A stretch of 12,544 nt of DNA, taken from NCBI GenBank assembly GCA_030615565.1, contig JAUWZC010000049.1, forward strand, positions 1-12,544, in the 5' to 3' direction. The DNA is from Desulfobacteraceae bacterium. Its GTDB lineage: Bacteria; Desulfobacterota; DSM-4660; Desulfatiglandales; B25-G16. This document shows, in pieces, positions 5,001 through 11,923 of this stretch. A program made the position numbers and the translations under genes. Positions within the stretch are counted from its first letter, which is position 1. Every line of letters starts with the position of its first letter. The notes below the pieces were generated by a model. It was not told the origin of the DNA, did no database searches, and worked only from the letters and a program-made list of their open reading frames with translations.

Positions 5001-7537
5001 CAGGATTGCCTTGCCTCAATGTCCATAAAAAATTCATGCATGTCTTCGGAATCAAAGGGCGTGATTCTTTTCAGGAGTTGTCCGGCACTGGCTTGTTTCA
5101 AATCCATCTCAAGATATTTATGCAATGGGATACAGGGCTGAAAGTCATCTGGATAATAGTCCGGAAAATCAAACGGAACTGGTCGGGGATGTCCTCGGAA
5201 AAGCTCGAGCAGTTTTCGTTCAAGTCTTGGTGGTAGATTATATGCCTTGAGAATCAAGGCGTCGATTTCCATTATTGTTTTAATGCATTTTTTGATGCTA
5301 GATTCCTTTAACGAATGTTTTTCAAACTCCGATCTAAATTTCGCATACCGTTTGACGGAGAAACTTATTCTTTCAGCGTCGATAGCATCAAGAAATGGGA
5401 TCGGAATTTGTTTCAGCGTAGAATTCCGATTATGACGTTTGCCTTCCCTTGCGTAAAGAGCTGCATTGACCAAAGGAGAATTAATAAGGGCCGAAATTAC
5501 CTCAACATTTATGTCTCGATTTGGCCAAATTCCAATAAAGTTCTCACGACAAACCAAACCGCTTTCATCTGGAAAACCCATGATACGCCACGGGCCACGG
5601 CTAATAACGGCCCTGTTCGCAATGACTTTTGGATGCTGCCAAGGAAAAAGATGTGCTTTCCTTCTACGATATTCTTCAGCCATATTGAGATACGCAAAAT
5701 GCTTTGCGTAGTAAGGCTCTATCCTTCCCGGAACCTTGTCTATTCCCTTCTTGAATCCCGGTTTAGGATCGGATGAGATCAATGCACTTTTATTCTCTTC
5801 GATGGGAATGTTCCACTGAATCCCTCGGTGGAATTTAGCAATATTCCCGAAGCGAGGATAATCCTTTAGATAGTCCCAAATCTCCCAAAGGGGTGGATTC
5901 CAGAGATCAGTAGGAGCCCCCTGCGTGGAACGACTGAGTAGCCTACTATATGCTTCTGGCAACAGACCTGCTTCAAGGAATGGTCTTCTATCGTTTTCTC
6001 TCACCCAGATCGTCCTAGTAGAAATTCTCGCTTTTGTCGATTCGTCTCTCCCTGAGGCAAGAATCAACATGGTTTCCTGATCAGAGAATGCAAAAATACG
6101 ATCTGGCAGGGCTATAGTTTCGATATTCTTGTAATTTCGGGCTATACGGTCTTGAATATCAGAATATCTCCCCCCTATAATGGCAGATTTTGGTAAAACA
6201 AAACCCAACATATCAGGTAGGCGTTGCAGAACCCTGCGTAGAACTTCGTAAGGCTTGTGGACACTCTGGACATTATCTCCGTAGCGATTTCTCTCTGCCG
6301 GGGTAAAGTCTTCGAATGGTGGATTGCAAAGCACGACCCGGGACGTTTTCAATTGCCTTTCAAGAACATCGCTCCCAAAAACATCTTCGGATATGATTTG
6401 CCATCCGTCCGGATTGGGATAGTCCGCCAACATGAGAGACAAACGGCATACCTCAGCAGCAAAAGAGTCAAGCTCAATAGCTGTCAATCGGTCTTTCAGA
6501 TAGCTATGTCTCTGCTGGTCTGTCCACGAAGCCGGTAGCAATTCTCGCAAACGACGAAGGGCGGCAACCAGAAAAACACCATGTCCGGAACAGGGCTCCA
6601 GCACATAACGCCCCTCCTGCGGCAGTGATTCAAACGGGAGGCGATCCACCATAAGCTCAGCTATTATGGAAGGCGTGCCGTGTGTGCCAAATTGTTTCCT
6701 GGTTTCCTTCCGAATAAGTGTGTTTTCATAAATGAAGGCCAGATCTTCAACGGAAAGATTTTGAAAGTTAAAGGCACTCCGGAACCTATCCCACACAACT
6801 TGTTGCGTGTTGGGTTCGTCGAGAATCTGCTGTGACTGCGTTATATAAAGTCCATAGAATTCTTGGATTCTCTTTATGATCAAATTCGATTCAGGTGTCG
6901 CCCATTCCCCGGGGTGTTTCTTATCATTAAATATCTTTGCAGCGAGGAAACGAAAAACAAGACGAAAAAGAGAGGTCTCCTCTGGCTTACTACCTGAGGC
7001 CCTCTCATAGGAAATTATTGCTTCGCTTAGTATATCCTTTAGCAGTCGATCCAGTTTTCCGTGGATCATGCCTTTAAGAGCAGTCAGGAGGCCTGCATCA
7101 ACGAAATCGAGCTGGTAAGGCTCTGCCAATGGTGTGATAGCTTTGGCTCGAAAGATTGCTTCAGGGCTCCACTGTCCTTTGTTTACGTTAAAGGCCTGAT
7201 GAATATCCCGGTCTGGGATGGACTCTAAGAAGACGACTTCTCCAGTGGCCTTAATACGGTAACGGTCAAGATGATCTTGAAATGACTCAAAAAACATTGG
7301 GGCGCCCAGGGTTTGGTACATTGCTACATGCTGGGGACCGGATCGACCATTCGCACTCAATACGCCGATGCAAGCGTTTCTATATGATGGTGGCCATTGA
7401 GCAAATGCCGCCAAGGGAACTATCAGCTCTCGTGTTCCGGAAAACGACGCATCATCAAAGACATAGCTCTCCTGCAATAGGTTATCCATATAACCCAACC
7501 GTTTCAGTTCATTGCGGATAGTGCTCAAGGCACTCAT
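5000..7537 (-). CDS. N6-adenine DNA methyltransferase with C-terminal specificity region
   Basis: An 845-residue protein, numbered from the ATG at 7537. That start is chosen because GGAGG lies 8 bases before it; the in-frame ATG at 7579 has no ribosome site. A motif X-like GTHGTPSIIAELMVDRL (284-300) is followed by SAM motif I EPCSGHG (314-320) and catalytic NPPF (405-408). This order (X-I-IV, then target recognition) marks the gamma class found in type IIG/Eco57I-like and HsdM enzymes. Residues ~560-715 look like a target-recognition domain (FHRGIQW, then RNSTLKQIPIPFL). The ~140-residue N-terminus with CIGV, VFLESIP and QWSPEAIFRAKAI has no fold I can name; I cannot see a clear PD-(D/E)xK triad. 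It should methylate adenine in a specific site. It lies 34 bases after the MerR-like gene and overlaps the PIN gene. Confidence 0.85.
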   Translation of the reverse strand: MSALSTIRNELKRLGYMDNLLQESYVFDDASFSGTRELIVPLAAFAQWPPSYRNACIGVLSANGRSGPQHVAMYQTLGAPMFFESFQDHLDRYRIKATGEVVFLESIPDRDIHQAFNVNKGQWSPEAIFRAKAITPLAEPYQLDFVDAGLLTALKGMIHGKLDRLLKDILSEAIISYERASGSKPEETSLFRLVFRFLAAKIFNDKKHPGEWATPESNLIIKRIQEFYGLYITQSQQILDEPNTQQVVWDRFRSAFNFQNLSVEDLAFIYENTLIRKETRKQFGTHGTPSIIAELMVDRLPFESLPQEGRYVLEPCSGHGVFLVAALRRLRELLPASWTDQQRHSYLKDRLTAIELDSFAAEVCRLSLMLADYPNPDGWQIISEDVFGSDVLERQLKTSRVVLCNPPFEDFTPAERNRYGDNVQSVHKPYEVLRRVLQRLPDMLGFVLPKSAIIGGRYSDIQDRIARNYKNIETIALPDRIFAFSDQETMLILASGRDESTKARISTRTIWVRENDRRPFLEAGLLPEAYSRLLSRSTQGAPTDLWNPPLWEIWDYLKDYPRFGNIAKFHRGIQWNIPIEENKSALISSDPKPGFKKGIDKVPGRIEPYYAKHFAYLNMAEEYRRRKAHLFPWQHPKVIANRAVISRGPWRIMGFPDESGLVCRENFIGIWPNRDINVEVISALINSPLVNAALYAREGKRHNRNSTLKQIPIPFLDAIDAERISFSVKRYAKFRSEFEKHSLKESSIKKCIKTIMEIDALILKAYNLPPRLERKLLELFRGHPRPVPFDFPDYYPDDFQPCIPLHKYLEMDLKQASAGQLLKRITPFDSEDMHEFFMDIEARQS

Positions 7538-7571
7538 CTTGTCTGCCTCCGCTGATTTGTCTCGTACACCG

Positions 7572-8030
7572 CTACCCATAGGGGAGAGCAGCGACCTTTT
7601 CTCCGCTCTCCAAAGGACCTGTTCGCTTTACAAGAGAACCGTCGTAATTTTGTAACCTAACTATCTCCGCACCGATCTGTTCTGTATCAAAACGGAAATA
7701 TTGCTGTCTTGTTATGGCGCTAAAATATTTCCCTTTCTCAACAACAATCATATCGATTCCATCAGTATAGATGATAAGTCGGGAAAGGGGCTCATCATCC
7801 GGTAACATCCTAGATAGGTTTTCCATCCCTTCTCTCACCTTTTGGAGACTCAGTCCTTTCCTTCTCAGTGAAACCAGTACTCGCAGTTTAACAATGTCCT
7901 TAAAGGAATAAAAAGAGTACTTCCCCCTTTTTTCTGGTGAAAAAAGACTAATCCTGACCCAATACTTCAGTTGATTAAGGCTCGCTCGAGTCAATTTTCG
8001 GACCAGCTTTGTTGAGTAAATATTCTTCAT
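7572..8030 (-). CDS. MerR-like HTH regulator heading the methyltransferase-PIN operon
   Basis: A 152-residue protein. Residues 5-75 are a MerR-type winged helix: LTRASLNQLKYWVRISLFSP, then YSFYSFKDIVKLRVLVSLRR and KGLSLQKVREGM. MerR proteins normally follow this with a dimerising coiled coil. Here the C-terminal half (80-130) instead has short beta-like segments (LIIYTDGIDMIVVEKG, YFSAITRQQYFRF) of unknown function, with no cysteines for metal sensing. The ATG at 8030 has no Shine-Dalgarno, so initiation may be weak or the leader very short. A perfect 12-bp inverted repeat lies 9 bases upstream and is its probable operator. As the first gene of the operon it likely sets the level of methyltransferase and PIN nuclease. 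Confidence 0.75.
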   Translation of the reverse strand: MKNIYSTKLVRKLTRASLNQLKYWVRISLFSPEKRGKYSFYSFKDIVKLRVLVSLRRKGLSLQKVREGMENLSRMLPDDEPLSRLIIYTDGIDMIVVEKGKYFSAITRQQYFRFDTEQIGAEIVRLQNYDGSLVKRTGPLESGEKVAALPYG

Positions 8031-8038
8031 TTAATTTT

Positions 8039-8079
8039 TTGGTTGAAAAATTGTAAAATATCAGCCTTTTTTCAACCAA
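8039..8079. promoter_or_regulatory. MerR-like operator: perfect 12-bp inverted repeat
   Basis: TTGGTTGAAAAA (8039-8050) and TTTTTCAACCAA (8068-8079) are exact inverted copies with a 17-base spacer. The block lies directly upstream of the MerR-like gene. On the minus strand it covers a TATTTT that could serve as -10 and a TTGAAA that could serve as -35, so binding would control the operon promoter. The exact promoter assignment is ambiguous. Confidence 0.65.
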
Positions 8080-8181
8080 TTTAAACCTAAAAAGAGTTGA
8101 GGTCAAGAAAAAAAACTATGGCTGATTTAAAGCTAAGCATATAATCGTTCGTTCCAAAGCAACAAACGAGGAAAACCGGGC

Positions 8182-8341
8182 TTACATTTTGATCTGTGAT
8201 TCCCATCTATAAGGATGTGAACCCTGAACTCCCTCTATCCCTGCAAACACAGGCATATCATCCCACGTTCGATCATCCAATAAAGGCCACGTTTTATTCT
8301 TGTTGAATCTCCCCGTTACTTGAACAAGAAAGACACCCCAC
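8182..8341 (-). pseudogene. C-terminal relic of a DUF5131 (phage Gp37/Gp68-like) protein
   Basis: About 52 codons: VFLVQVTGRFNKNKTW, then PLLDDRTWDDMPVF and a 17-residue tail. DUF5131 proteins end with a very conserved FFFKQWGG..KK..GR.LDGRTWDEMP, and the same order is seen with several substitutions (FVQVTGRFNKNK, LDDRTWDDMP). The radical-SAM-like cysteine motif near the N-terminus is absent. Homology stops at the AT-rich repeat at 8342. DUF5131 genes are often near defence genes such as tcmP. The longer open frame reaching 8454 only translates the repeat. Confidence 0.5.
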
Positions 8342-8380
8342 AGGATTTTGGATTTTAGATTTCGGATTGCGGATTTAGGT
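8342..8380. repeat. AT-rich interspersed repeat (ATTTCGGATT type)
   Basis: A chain of imperfect words: GGATTTTGGATTTTAG, ATTTCGGATT, GCGGATTTAGG. Its reverse complement (CTAAATCCG..AATC..GAAATC) matches the repeat at 11958-12010. Similar GGATTT/CGAAAT chains are dispersed between genes in many anaerobe genomes. It marks the break in the DUF5131 relic. Confidence 0.5.
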
Positions 8381-8514
8381 ATAGACACCATTTTGATCCA
8401 AATTATACTTTTACAAGTGCCAATAATCGGAGAATTATAAAACTTTTTTATCAATATCCATTACTGCCAGGTACTGGGTGGAGGCGTGACCTTCCGTTTT
8501 ACATCCTCATGCCT

Positions 8515-8613
8515 TTAATCTTGGACTTCGGGGTTCTTTCCCTTCTTCTTTCGGGCCATGTTTTTTGCCCTCTTAGCTTCTCTTAATAAGGGCTTGGAAA
8601 TAACTCCATGTAC
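8515..8613 (-). pseudogene. Unassigned coding-like tail
   Basis: Thirty-two codons between stops give VHGVISKPLLREAKRAKNMA then a lysine-rich end (RKKKGKNPEVQD). The basic, helical composition looks like a protein C-terminus rather than random DNA, and it lies on the same strand as the DUF5131 relic. I cannot name a family, and it may be chance. Confidence 0.2.
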
Positions 8614-8841
8614 TTATGAGTCTTGTGGTGAAATGAGAGTTCCTGACATTAAATATGTCGAAATTATGGCATTTATGGTTTTATTTTTTATTCTGCCAAG
8701 TCTTCACAAATAAAGAAAATCGCACTAAATTCTATTGAATTGTTCTTCATTTGTCAAACTTCTCAATTATCAGTTTACCCAAGTACCCAAGAGAATAAGC
8801 TTATCTTGCACAAAAGAAATTACAGAAATTGAAAAAATCCC

Positions 8842-8870
8842 TTGATAAAAACTTAATGTGGTTATATATG
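8842..8870 (+). promoter_or_regulatory. Promoter of the XRE-ImmA pair
   Basis: TTGATA (8842-8847), a 17-base spacer and TATATG (8865-8870), or the overlapping TATATA at 8863. The -10 lies inside the first palindrome (8857-8877), so repressor binding would block RNA polymerase directly. Confidence 0.5.
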
Positions 8871-8894
8871 TACCACATGGTAATAATTTTACCA
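8857..8894. promoter_or_regulatory. Tandem palindromic operators of the XRE repressor
   Basis: The first dyad is TGTGGT (8857-8862) with ACCACA (8872-8877). The second is TGGTAA (8878-8883) with TTACCA (8889-8894). Both are perfect and abut each other, giving four copies of a TGGT-type half-site across and just after the -10. This is the arrangement of a cooperative cro/C1-type operator controlling its own operon. Confidence 0.65.
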
Positions 8895-8923
8895 CAACCC
8901 ATAAAAGAAAAAGGAGGGGGAAA

Positions 8924-9286
8924 ATGTTTGGCCAATTGGTAAAAGAGGGACGATTGGCAAAAGGGATTGGCTTAAGAGAATTTTGCAGAAAGCTTGAAAT
9001 AGATGCAAGCAATTGGAGCAAGGTAGAGCGGGGAACACTCGCACCCCCTCAAGACGAGAAAAAACTGAAAAAGATAGCAAATATTTTGGGAATTGAACCT
9101 AATACCGGCAAATGGAAGGCTTTAAAGGACCAGGCTAATATTGATGCGGGCATTATCCCTAAAGACCTTTTGTCTGATAAAGAGGTGCTTAACTCGCTAC
9201 CGATGTTTTTCAGGACTATAAGGAGCGAAAAACCTACCCCGGAAGAATTAGACAAGCTGATCAAAAAAATTAGAGAGAAAGATTGA
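8924..9286 (+). CDS. XRE-family HTH repressor partnered with ImmA
   Basis: A 120-residue protein. It starts at the ATG preceded by a strong AGGAGGGGG; upstream in-frame starts have no ribosome site and lie within the operator. Residues 3-62 form a cro/C1-type HTH (LVKEGRLAKGIGLREFCRKL, then IDASNWSKVERG). The tail (75-120) is helical and ends with EKPTPEELDKLIKKIREKD, likely contacting the ImmA partner. The next gene starts at the very next base. XRE-ImmA pairs act either as a repressor plus its protease (phage/ICE induction) or as a toxin-antitoxin-like unit; the sequence does not decide which. Autoregulation through 8857-8894 is likely. Confidence 0.85.
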   Translation: MFGQLVKEGRLAKGIGLREFCRKLEIDASNWSKVERGTLAPPQDEKKLKKIANILGIEPNTGKWKALKDQANIDAGIIPKDLLSDKEVLNSLPMFFRTIRSEKPTPEELDKLIKKIREKD

Positions 9287-9931
9287 TTGGAAAACTCATT
9301 AAGTGTTGAATGTAAATGGATTCCTAAAGAAGTTCTGTGGCAAACTGTTCGTTCTTTCCGCGAAGAATACTGGCCCGAAAATACATTGCCGGTTGATATG
9401 GAAAAAATTGTTGAGCAAAGGTTACGATTGAATATTGAGCCAATACACTCATTATTGGATGAGCTTGATATTGATGCTTTCCTTAAGCTGGATTTAAGCG
9501 GAATAGTAGTGGATTATGACTGTTTTATGAAAGAGAGATTTCAAAACCGTGTTCGTTTTTCTTTCGCACATGAGGTTGGGCATTTTGTTGTTCATAAGGA
9601 TATCTATAAAAAGATTCCTTTCGAAAATCCTGAAGAATGGAAGTATTTTGTCCTAAATATGGCAGATAATGAATATCGCAATTTTGAATGGCAGGCTAAT
9701 GAATTTGCGGGACGTCTATTGGTTCCTCGTGAAAGGTTAATCGGGGAGGTAAAGAAGATTTATAAAACGATAGAAGAAAGTGACCTGCTCCCGTATTTAT
9801 CAGATGATCCTTGGGCAGTTTTGTCAAGAGTAAGTCCAGTGCTTTGCAAGCCATTTGGAGTATCAGAGAACGTCGTAGAGAGAAGAGTCGAAAGGGAGGA
9901 TTTATGGCCTCCTAATATGAGAGAGAATTAA
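9287..9931 (+). CDS. ImmA/IrrE-family metallopeptidase
   Basis: A 214-residue zinc peptidase of the COG2856 type. HEVGH (95-99), within FSFAHEVGHFVVH, supplies two histidines and the catalytic Glu. EWQANEFAGRLLVP (134-147) supplies the third ligand E134. The preceding LSGIVVDY strand and the R(V/F)RFSFAHE context are typical of ImmA. The start is a TTG directly after the TGA of the XRE gene, so translation is coupled and probably at a lower level than the repressor. The C-terminal ~65 residues follow the usual pattern (LSRVSPVLCKPFGVSENVV...), suggesting a complete protein. Its likely substrate is the neighbouring XRE protein or a repressor elsewhere; this is inference from family knowledge. 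Confidence 0.85.
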   Translation: MENSLSVECKWIPKEVLWQTVRSFREEYWPENTLPVDMEKIVEQRLRLNIEPIHSLLDELDIDAFLKLDLSGIVVDYDCFMKERFQNRVRFSFAHEVGHFVVHKDIYKKIPFENPEEWKYFVLNMADNEYRNFEWQANEFAGRLLVPRERLIGEVKKIYKTIEESDLLPYLSDDPWAVLSRVSPVLCKPFGVSENVVERRVEREDLWPPNMREN

Positions 9932-9997
9932 ATTTTGTTTAATCCCTTATTTGCTAAAAATTATATTGAAATTTGAAATGATTCTGTAACAAAAAAT

Positions 9998-10108
9998 AGC
10001 CACCAAGCTGGCCAGAACTTGGAATTCGAGCTGACGCTCCTCGTGCTCTTGCTGACGGAACGATGAAAAGATTTACGGATTGGCATGAGAAAAAATGTGA
10101 ATTTGCAT
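9998..10108 (+). pseudogene. Unassigned coding-like fragment
   Basis: Between two stops, 36 codons read PPSWPELGIRADAPRALADG then TMKRFTDWHEKKCEFA. The composition is more GC-rich and protein-like than the flanking AT-rich DNA, so it may be a remnant of a lost gene. I do not recognise the family. Confidence 0.2.
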
Positions 10109-10120
10109 AGCAATTCACAT
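10095..10120. repeat. Hairpin with 11-bp stem
   Basis: ATGTGAATT (10095-10103) and AATTCACAT (10112-10120) are perfect inverted copies. GC/GC adds two pairs around one bulged T, leaving a 3-base loop. No U-tract follows, so it is more likely a protein site or mobile-element mark than a terminator of the ImmA gene. Confidence 0.5.
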
Positions 10121-10168
10121 GATAGAGAAAGTAACTTACTAAAATTATTAGATAAATTAATTACCCCT

Positions 10169-10226
10169 ATGAATACTTATTTGCTATAGCTACTAAATAT
10201 AAAAACTAGCCATAAGTATATTCATG
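10169..10226. repeat. Long imperfect inverted repeat
   Basis: ATGAATACTTAT (10169-10180) pairs with ATAAGTATATTCAT (10212-10225) except for a 2-base insertion, with about 31 bases between. Inside are further short dyads such as GCTATAGC. Confidence 0.35.
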
Positions 10227-10527
10227 GTATACTGTGATATGCTTAATATTGCGGTTGATGGTCTCTACATTCAAAAACAATGTCAAGTTTTAATCCTGCC
10301 CTCTAGGATGGGACCCTGTGGTATCTTAATATATAACGTTGGTTTTAAAGCAACTTATCGCCCTATGCTGATACAATAAGAAAAATCAATGTCGTTATTT
10401 TTCGATTTAATCTTTGAGATTGGAGATATCCACTAACTAAGTTCTGAGATTCTCTTAAATTAGGCGATCTGCCTATGGAGTGCTGCGAATAGGTTATAGG
10501 TAAATAGAAAAGTGGAATGAGGAGATA

Positions 10528-10555
10528 CTGCCTGTGCGTGTTAGCACGCGGGCAG
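10528..10555. repeat. GC-rich hairpin (CTGCC...GGCAG)
   Basis: CTGCC (10528-10532) pairs with GGCAG (10551-10555) and GCGTG (10536-10540) with CACGC (10545-10549) around a TTAG loop, with a small bulge. It stands out against very AT-rich surroundings. The same CTGCC/GGCAG words recur at 10690-10726. Confidence 0.45.
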
Positions 10556-10689
10556 AGCATTAAAGATTTTCAGAAAAGTATTATGATATTAGGACGCCCC
10601 GGTCAAATATGCTTTTCATTTTACAGGGCAGGCAGATTAATGCAAATTACTCAGATTAACATATTGAAAATAAATATTATCTGCATGTA

Positions 10690-10726
10690 CCTGCCCGCCA
10701 TCCCTGCCCGACATCCGGCAGGCGGG
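10690..10726. terminator. GC-rich hairpin repeat 3' of the HMGL-like gene
   Basis: CCCGCC near 10694 pairs with GGCGGG (10721-10726), and an inner CCTGCC pairs with GGCAGG. It begins about 20 bases past the stop of the minus-strand HMGL-like gene, so it can act as its terminator or 3' end stabiliser. There is no clear U-run; it may be a REP-like dispersed hairpin. Confidence 0.4.
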
Positions 10727-10747
10727 TCTGCGTCCCATTTATAGAAA

Positions 10748-11923
10748 TTATTTTCTTTCCAATAACTCTTTCGGAACCTCGGCCTTTTCTGGCCATCCAT
10801 CTGGTATCAACTGACCAGGCTTTTCTCCGAATTTCTTTTTGTCAGAATGGAGCTTAGGCCTTTTGAATTCCTCCCTGGGCTCCTTTGGGATTCTGCCATT
10901 GAGGATGGATTCCGAGCGCAATCTTCTGCCGACGGTCTTTTCCATCAAGGTGCCAAGCTCTAAAACCCTCTCGATATTGATACCCCCAATATCAATACCC
11001 ATCTCATCTAACATGACACACATATCCTCAAATGTGACCAGGCCCACTACATTAGGATCTTTATAATAATAGGCGCCAGTACCTGGCACAGGGGTTCTGT
11101 CAAGGAAATTAGTCGGCTGTCCACCTGTACCACCCATGGTCCCTTCAAAGATCTCTACTCCAGCCTGAAGGGCAGCCAGGACGTTTGCCAGGCCCCAGCC
11201 TCTGGTTACATGAAAATGGGCCACATGCAGATCAGGGTTTGGGATCTCATCTAAAATCATGGAAAAGTACCGATATACCTGATCAGGTGGGGCAGAGCCG
11301 TCATGATCAGCGTGCTCAATATCATCTGCACCTATGCTTAAAAATCTCTTTGTAAACTCTACAGCATCTTCTAATTTTGTCGGGCCTGATATAGGGCTGC
11401 CCCAGATCGTGCTCACGGTTCCACACATTTTGATGCCTGCATCTTTACATTTCTTTATACACCTCTCTGCCTCCTTCCAGTAAGCAGGTAAAGTTGTGCC
11501 AGAGTTTGCAAAATGATGTTCCTCATCTGTTGAGACCATCATCAAGAGTCTATCAGGGCCATAACCCTTTTCTTTAAGCTCAATAGCCCTGTCTACAGAT
11601 GGTTCTCTGATAGTTATAGCTGTCCATTCAATATCATCTTTGTTCATGCCTCGTTTTGTTAGACGGTTTTCAAATATTCCTCCTCTTAACTCTTTTAGCA
11701 CCTCTTCTGCGTCCTTGAACTGGGGCATACCCCGTGGATTTCCTAAATTTGTAACCTCAAGCCTCTTCACACCAGCAAAGGCCAATTCCTGCAAGTAATA
11801 TATCTTTGCCGCGGTAGGAATCCATGCCTCTTCATGCTGAATCCCATCCCTAATGCTTATCTCGGCCAGGTTCACCTTTTTAGGCATCCTTGTATTGGCC
11901 TTAAAAATATCATATTCACTCAT
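10748..11923 (-). CDS. HMGL-like / pyruvate carboxyltransferase-family enzyme lacking the lyase cysteine
   Basis: A 391-residue protein. The ATG at 11923 is chosen because GGGAGG lies 6 bases upstream; the longer frame to 11959 begins within a hairpin. The TIM barrel shows NLAEISIRDGIQHEE (18-32) with the metal/catalytic RDGIQ, HADHDGS (204-210) and the metal histidines in AHFHVTRGWG (235-244). The loop that carries the catalytic Cys in HMG-CoA lyase is GGTGGQP (264-270), with Gln in place of Cys. An additional ~60-residue basic C-terminal tail follows the barrel. Loss of Cys argues against a canonical HMG-CoA lyase and leaves an aldol-type condensation or cleavage of another 2-oxo or acyl-CoA substrate. 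The carboxyltransferase gene immediately upstream on the same strand suggests a joint acyl-CoA pathway. Confidence 0.8.
   Translation of the reverse strand: MSEYDIFKANTRMPKKVNLAEISIRDGIQHEEAWIPTAAKIYYLQELAFAGVKRLEVTNLGNPRGMPQFKDAEEVLKELRGGIFENRLTKRGMNKDDIEWTAITIREPSVDRAIELKEKGYGPDRLLMMVSTDEEHHFANSGTTLPAYWKEAERCIKKCKDAGIKMCGTVSTIWGSPISGPTKLEDAVEFTKRFLSIGADDIEHADHDGSAPPDQVYRYFSMILDEIPNPDLHVAHFHVTRGWGLANVLAALQAGVEIFEGTMGGTGGQPTNFLDRTPVPGTGAYYYKDPNVVGLVTFEDMCVMLDEMGIDIGGINIERVLELGTLMEKTVGRRLRSESILNGRIPKEPREEFKRPKLHSDKKKFGEKPGQLIPDGWPEKAEVPKELLERK

Larger units (their letters stand above)
8031..8923. other. 893-base interval between divergent operons
   Basis: No intact gene. It contains the MerR operator, a DUF5131 relic (8182-8341), an interspersed repeat (8342-8380), a short unassigned coding-like tail (8515-8613) and the promoter/operators of the second XRE-ImmA pair. 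Bases 8146-8168 hold an imperfect inverted repeat (CGTTCGTT / AACAAACG). I see nothing definite in 8620-8835. Confidence 0.6.
9932..10747. other. 816-base gene-poor interval
   Basis: No convincing gene. It holds a coding-like fragment (9998-10108) and hairpins at 10095-10120, 10169-10226, 10528-10555 and 10690-10726. The open frames at 10363-10560 (minus) and 10517-10744 (plus) overlap these hairpins and show no family resemblance. The remainder (10230-10520) is AT-rich with nothing I can assign. Confidence 0.55.

Noticed and set aside
7538..7579. The ATG at 7579 as start of the methyltransferase
   Set aside because: There is no Shine-Dalgarno before it and it would overlap the MerR-like gene, whereas the ATG at 7537 has GGAGG at the right distance.
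8342..8454. Upstream extension of the DUF5131 relic into a 90-codon gene
   Set aside because: The added N-terminal residues come from the interspersed repeat (KSAIRNLKSKIL), not from a DUF5131 protein.
9998..10060. A tRNA or other structured RNA in the GC-richer patch after ImmA
   Set aside because: No cloverleaf, T-loop GTTCGAAT-type or acceptor pairing can be drawn.
10363..10744. Short open frames on both strands across the GC-rich hairpins
   Set aside because: No ribosome sites, no protein-like composition, and they run through palindromic repeats.
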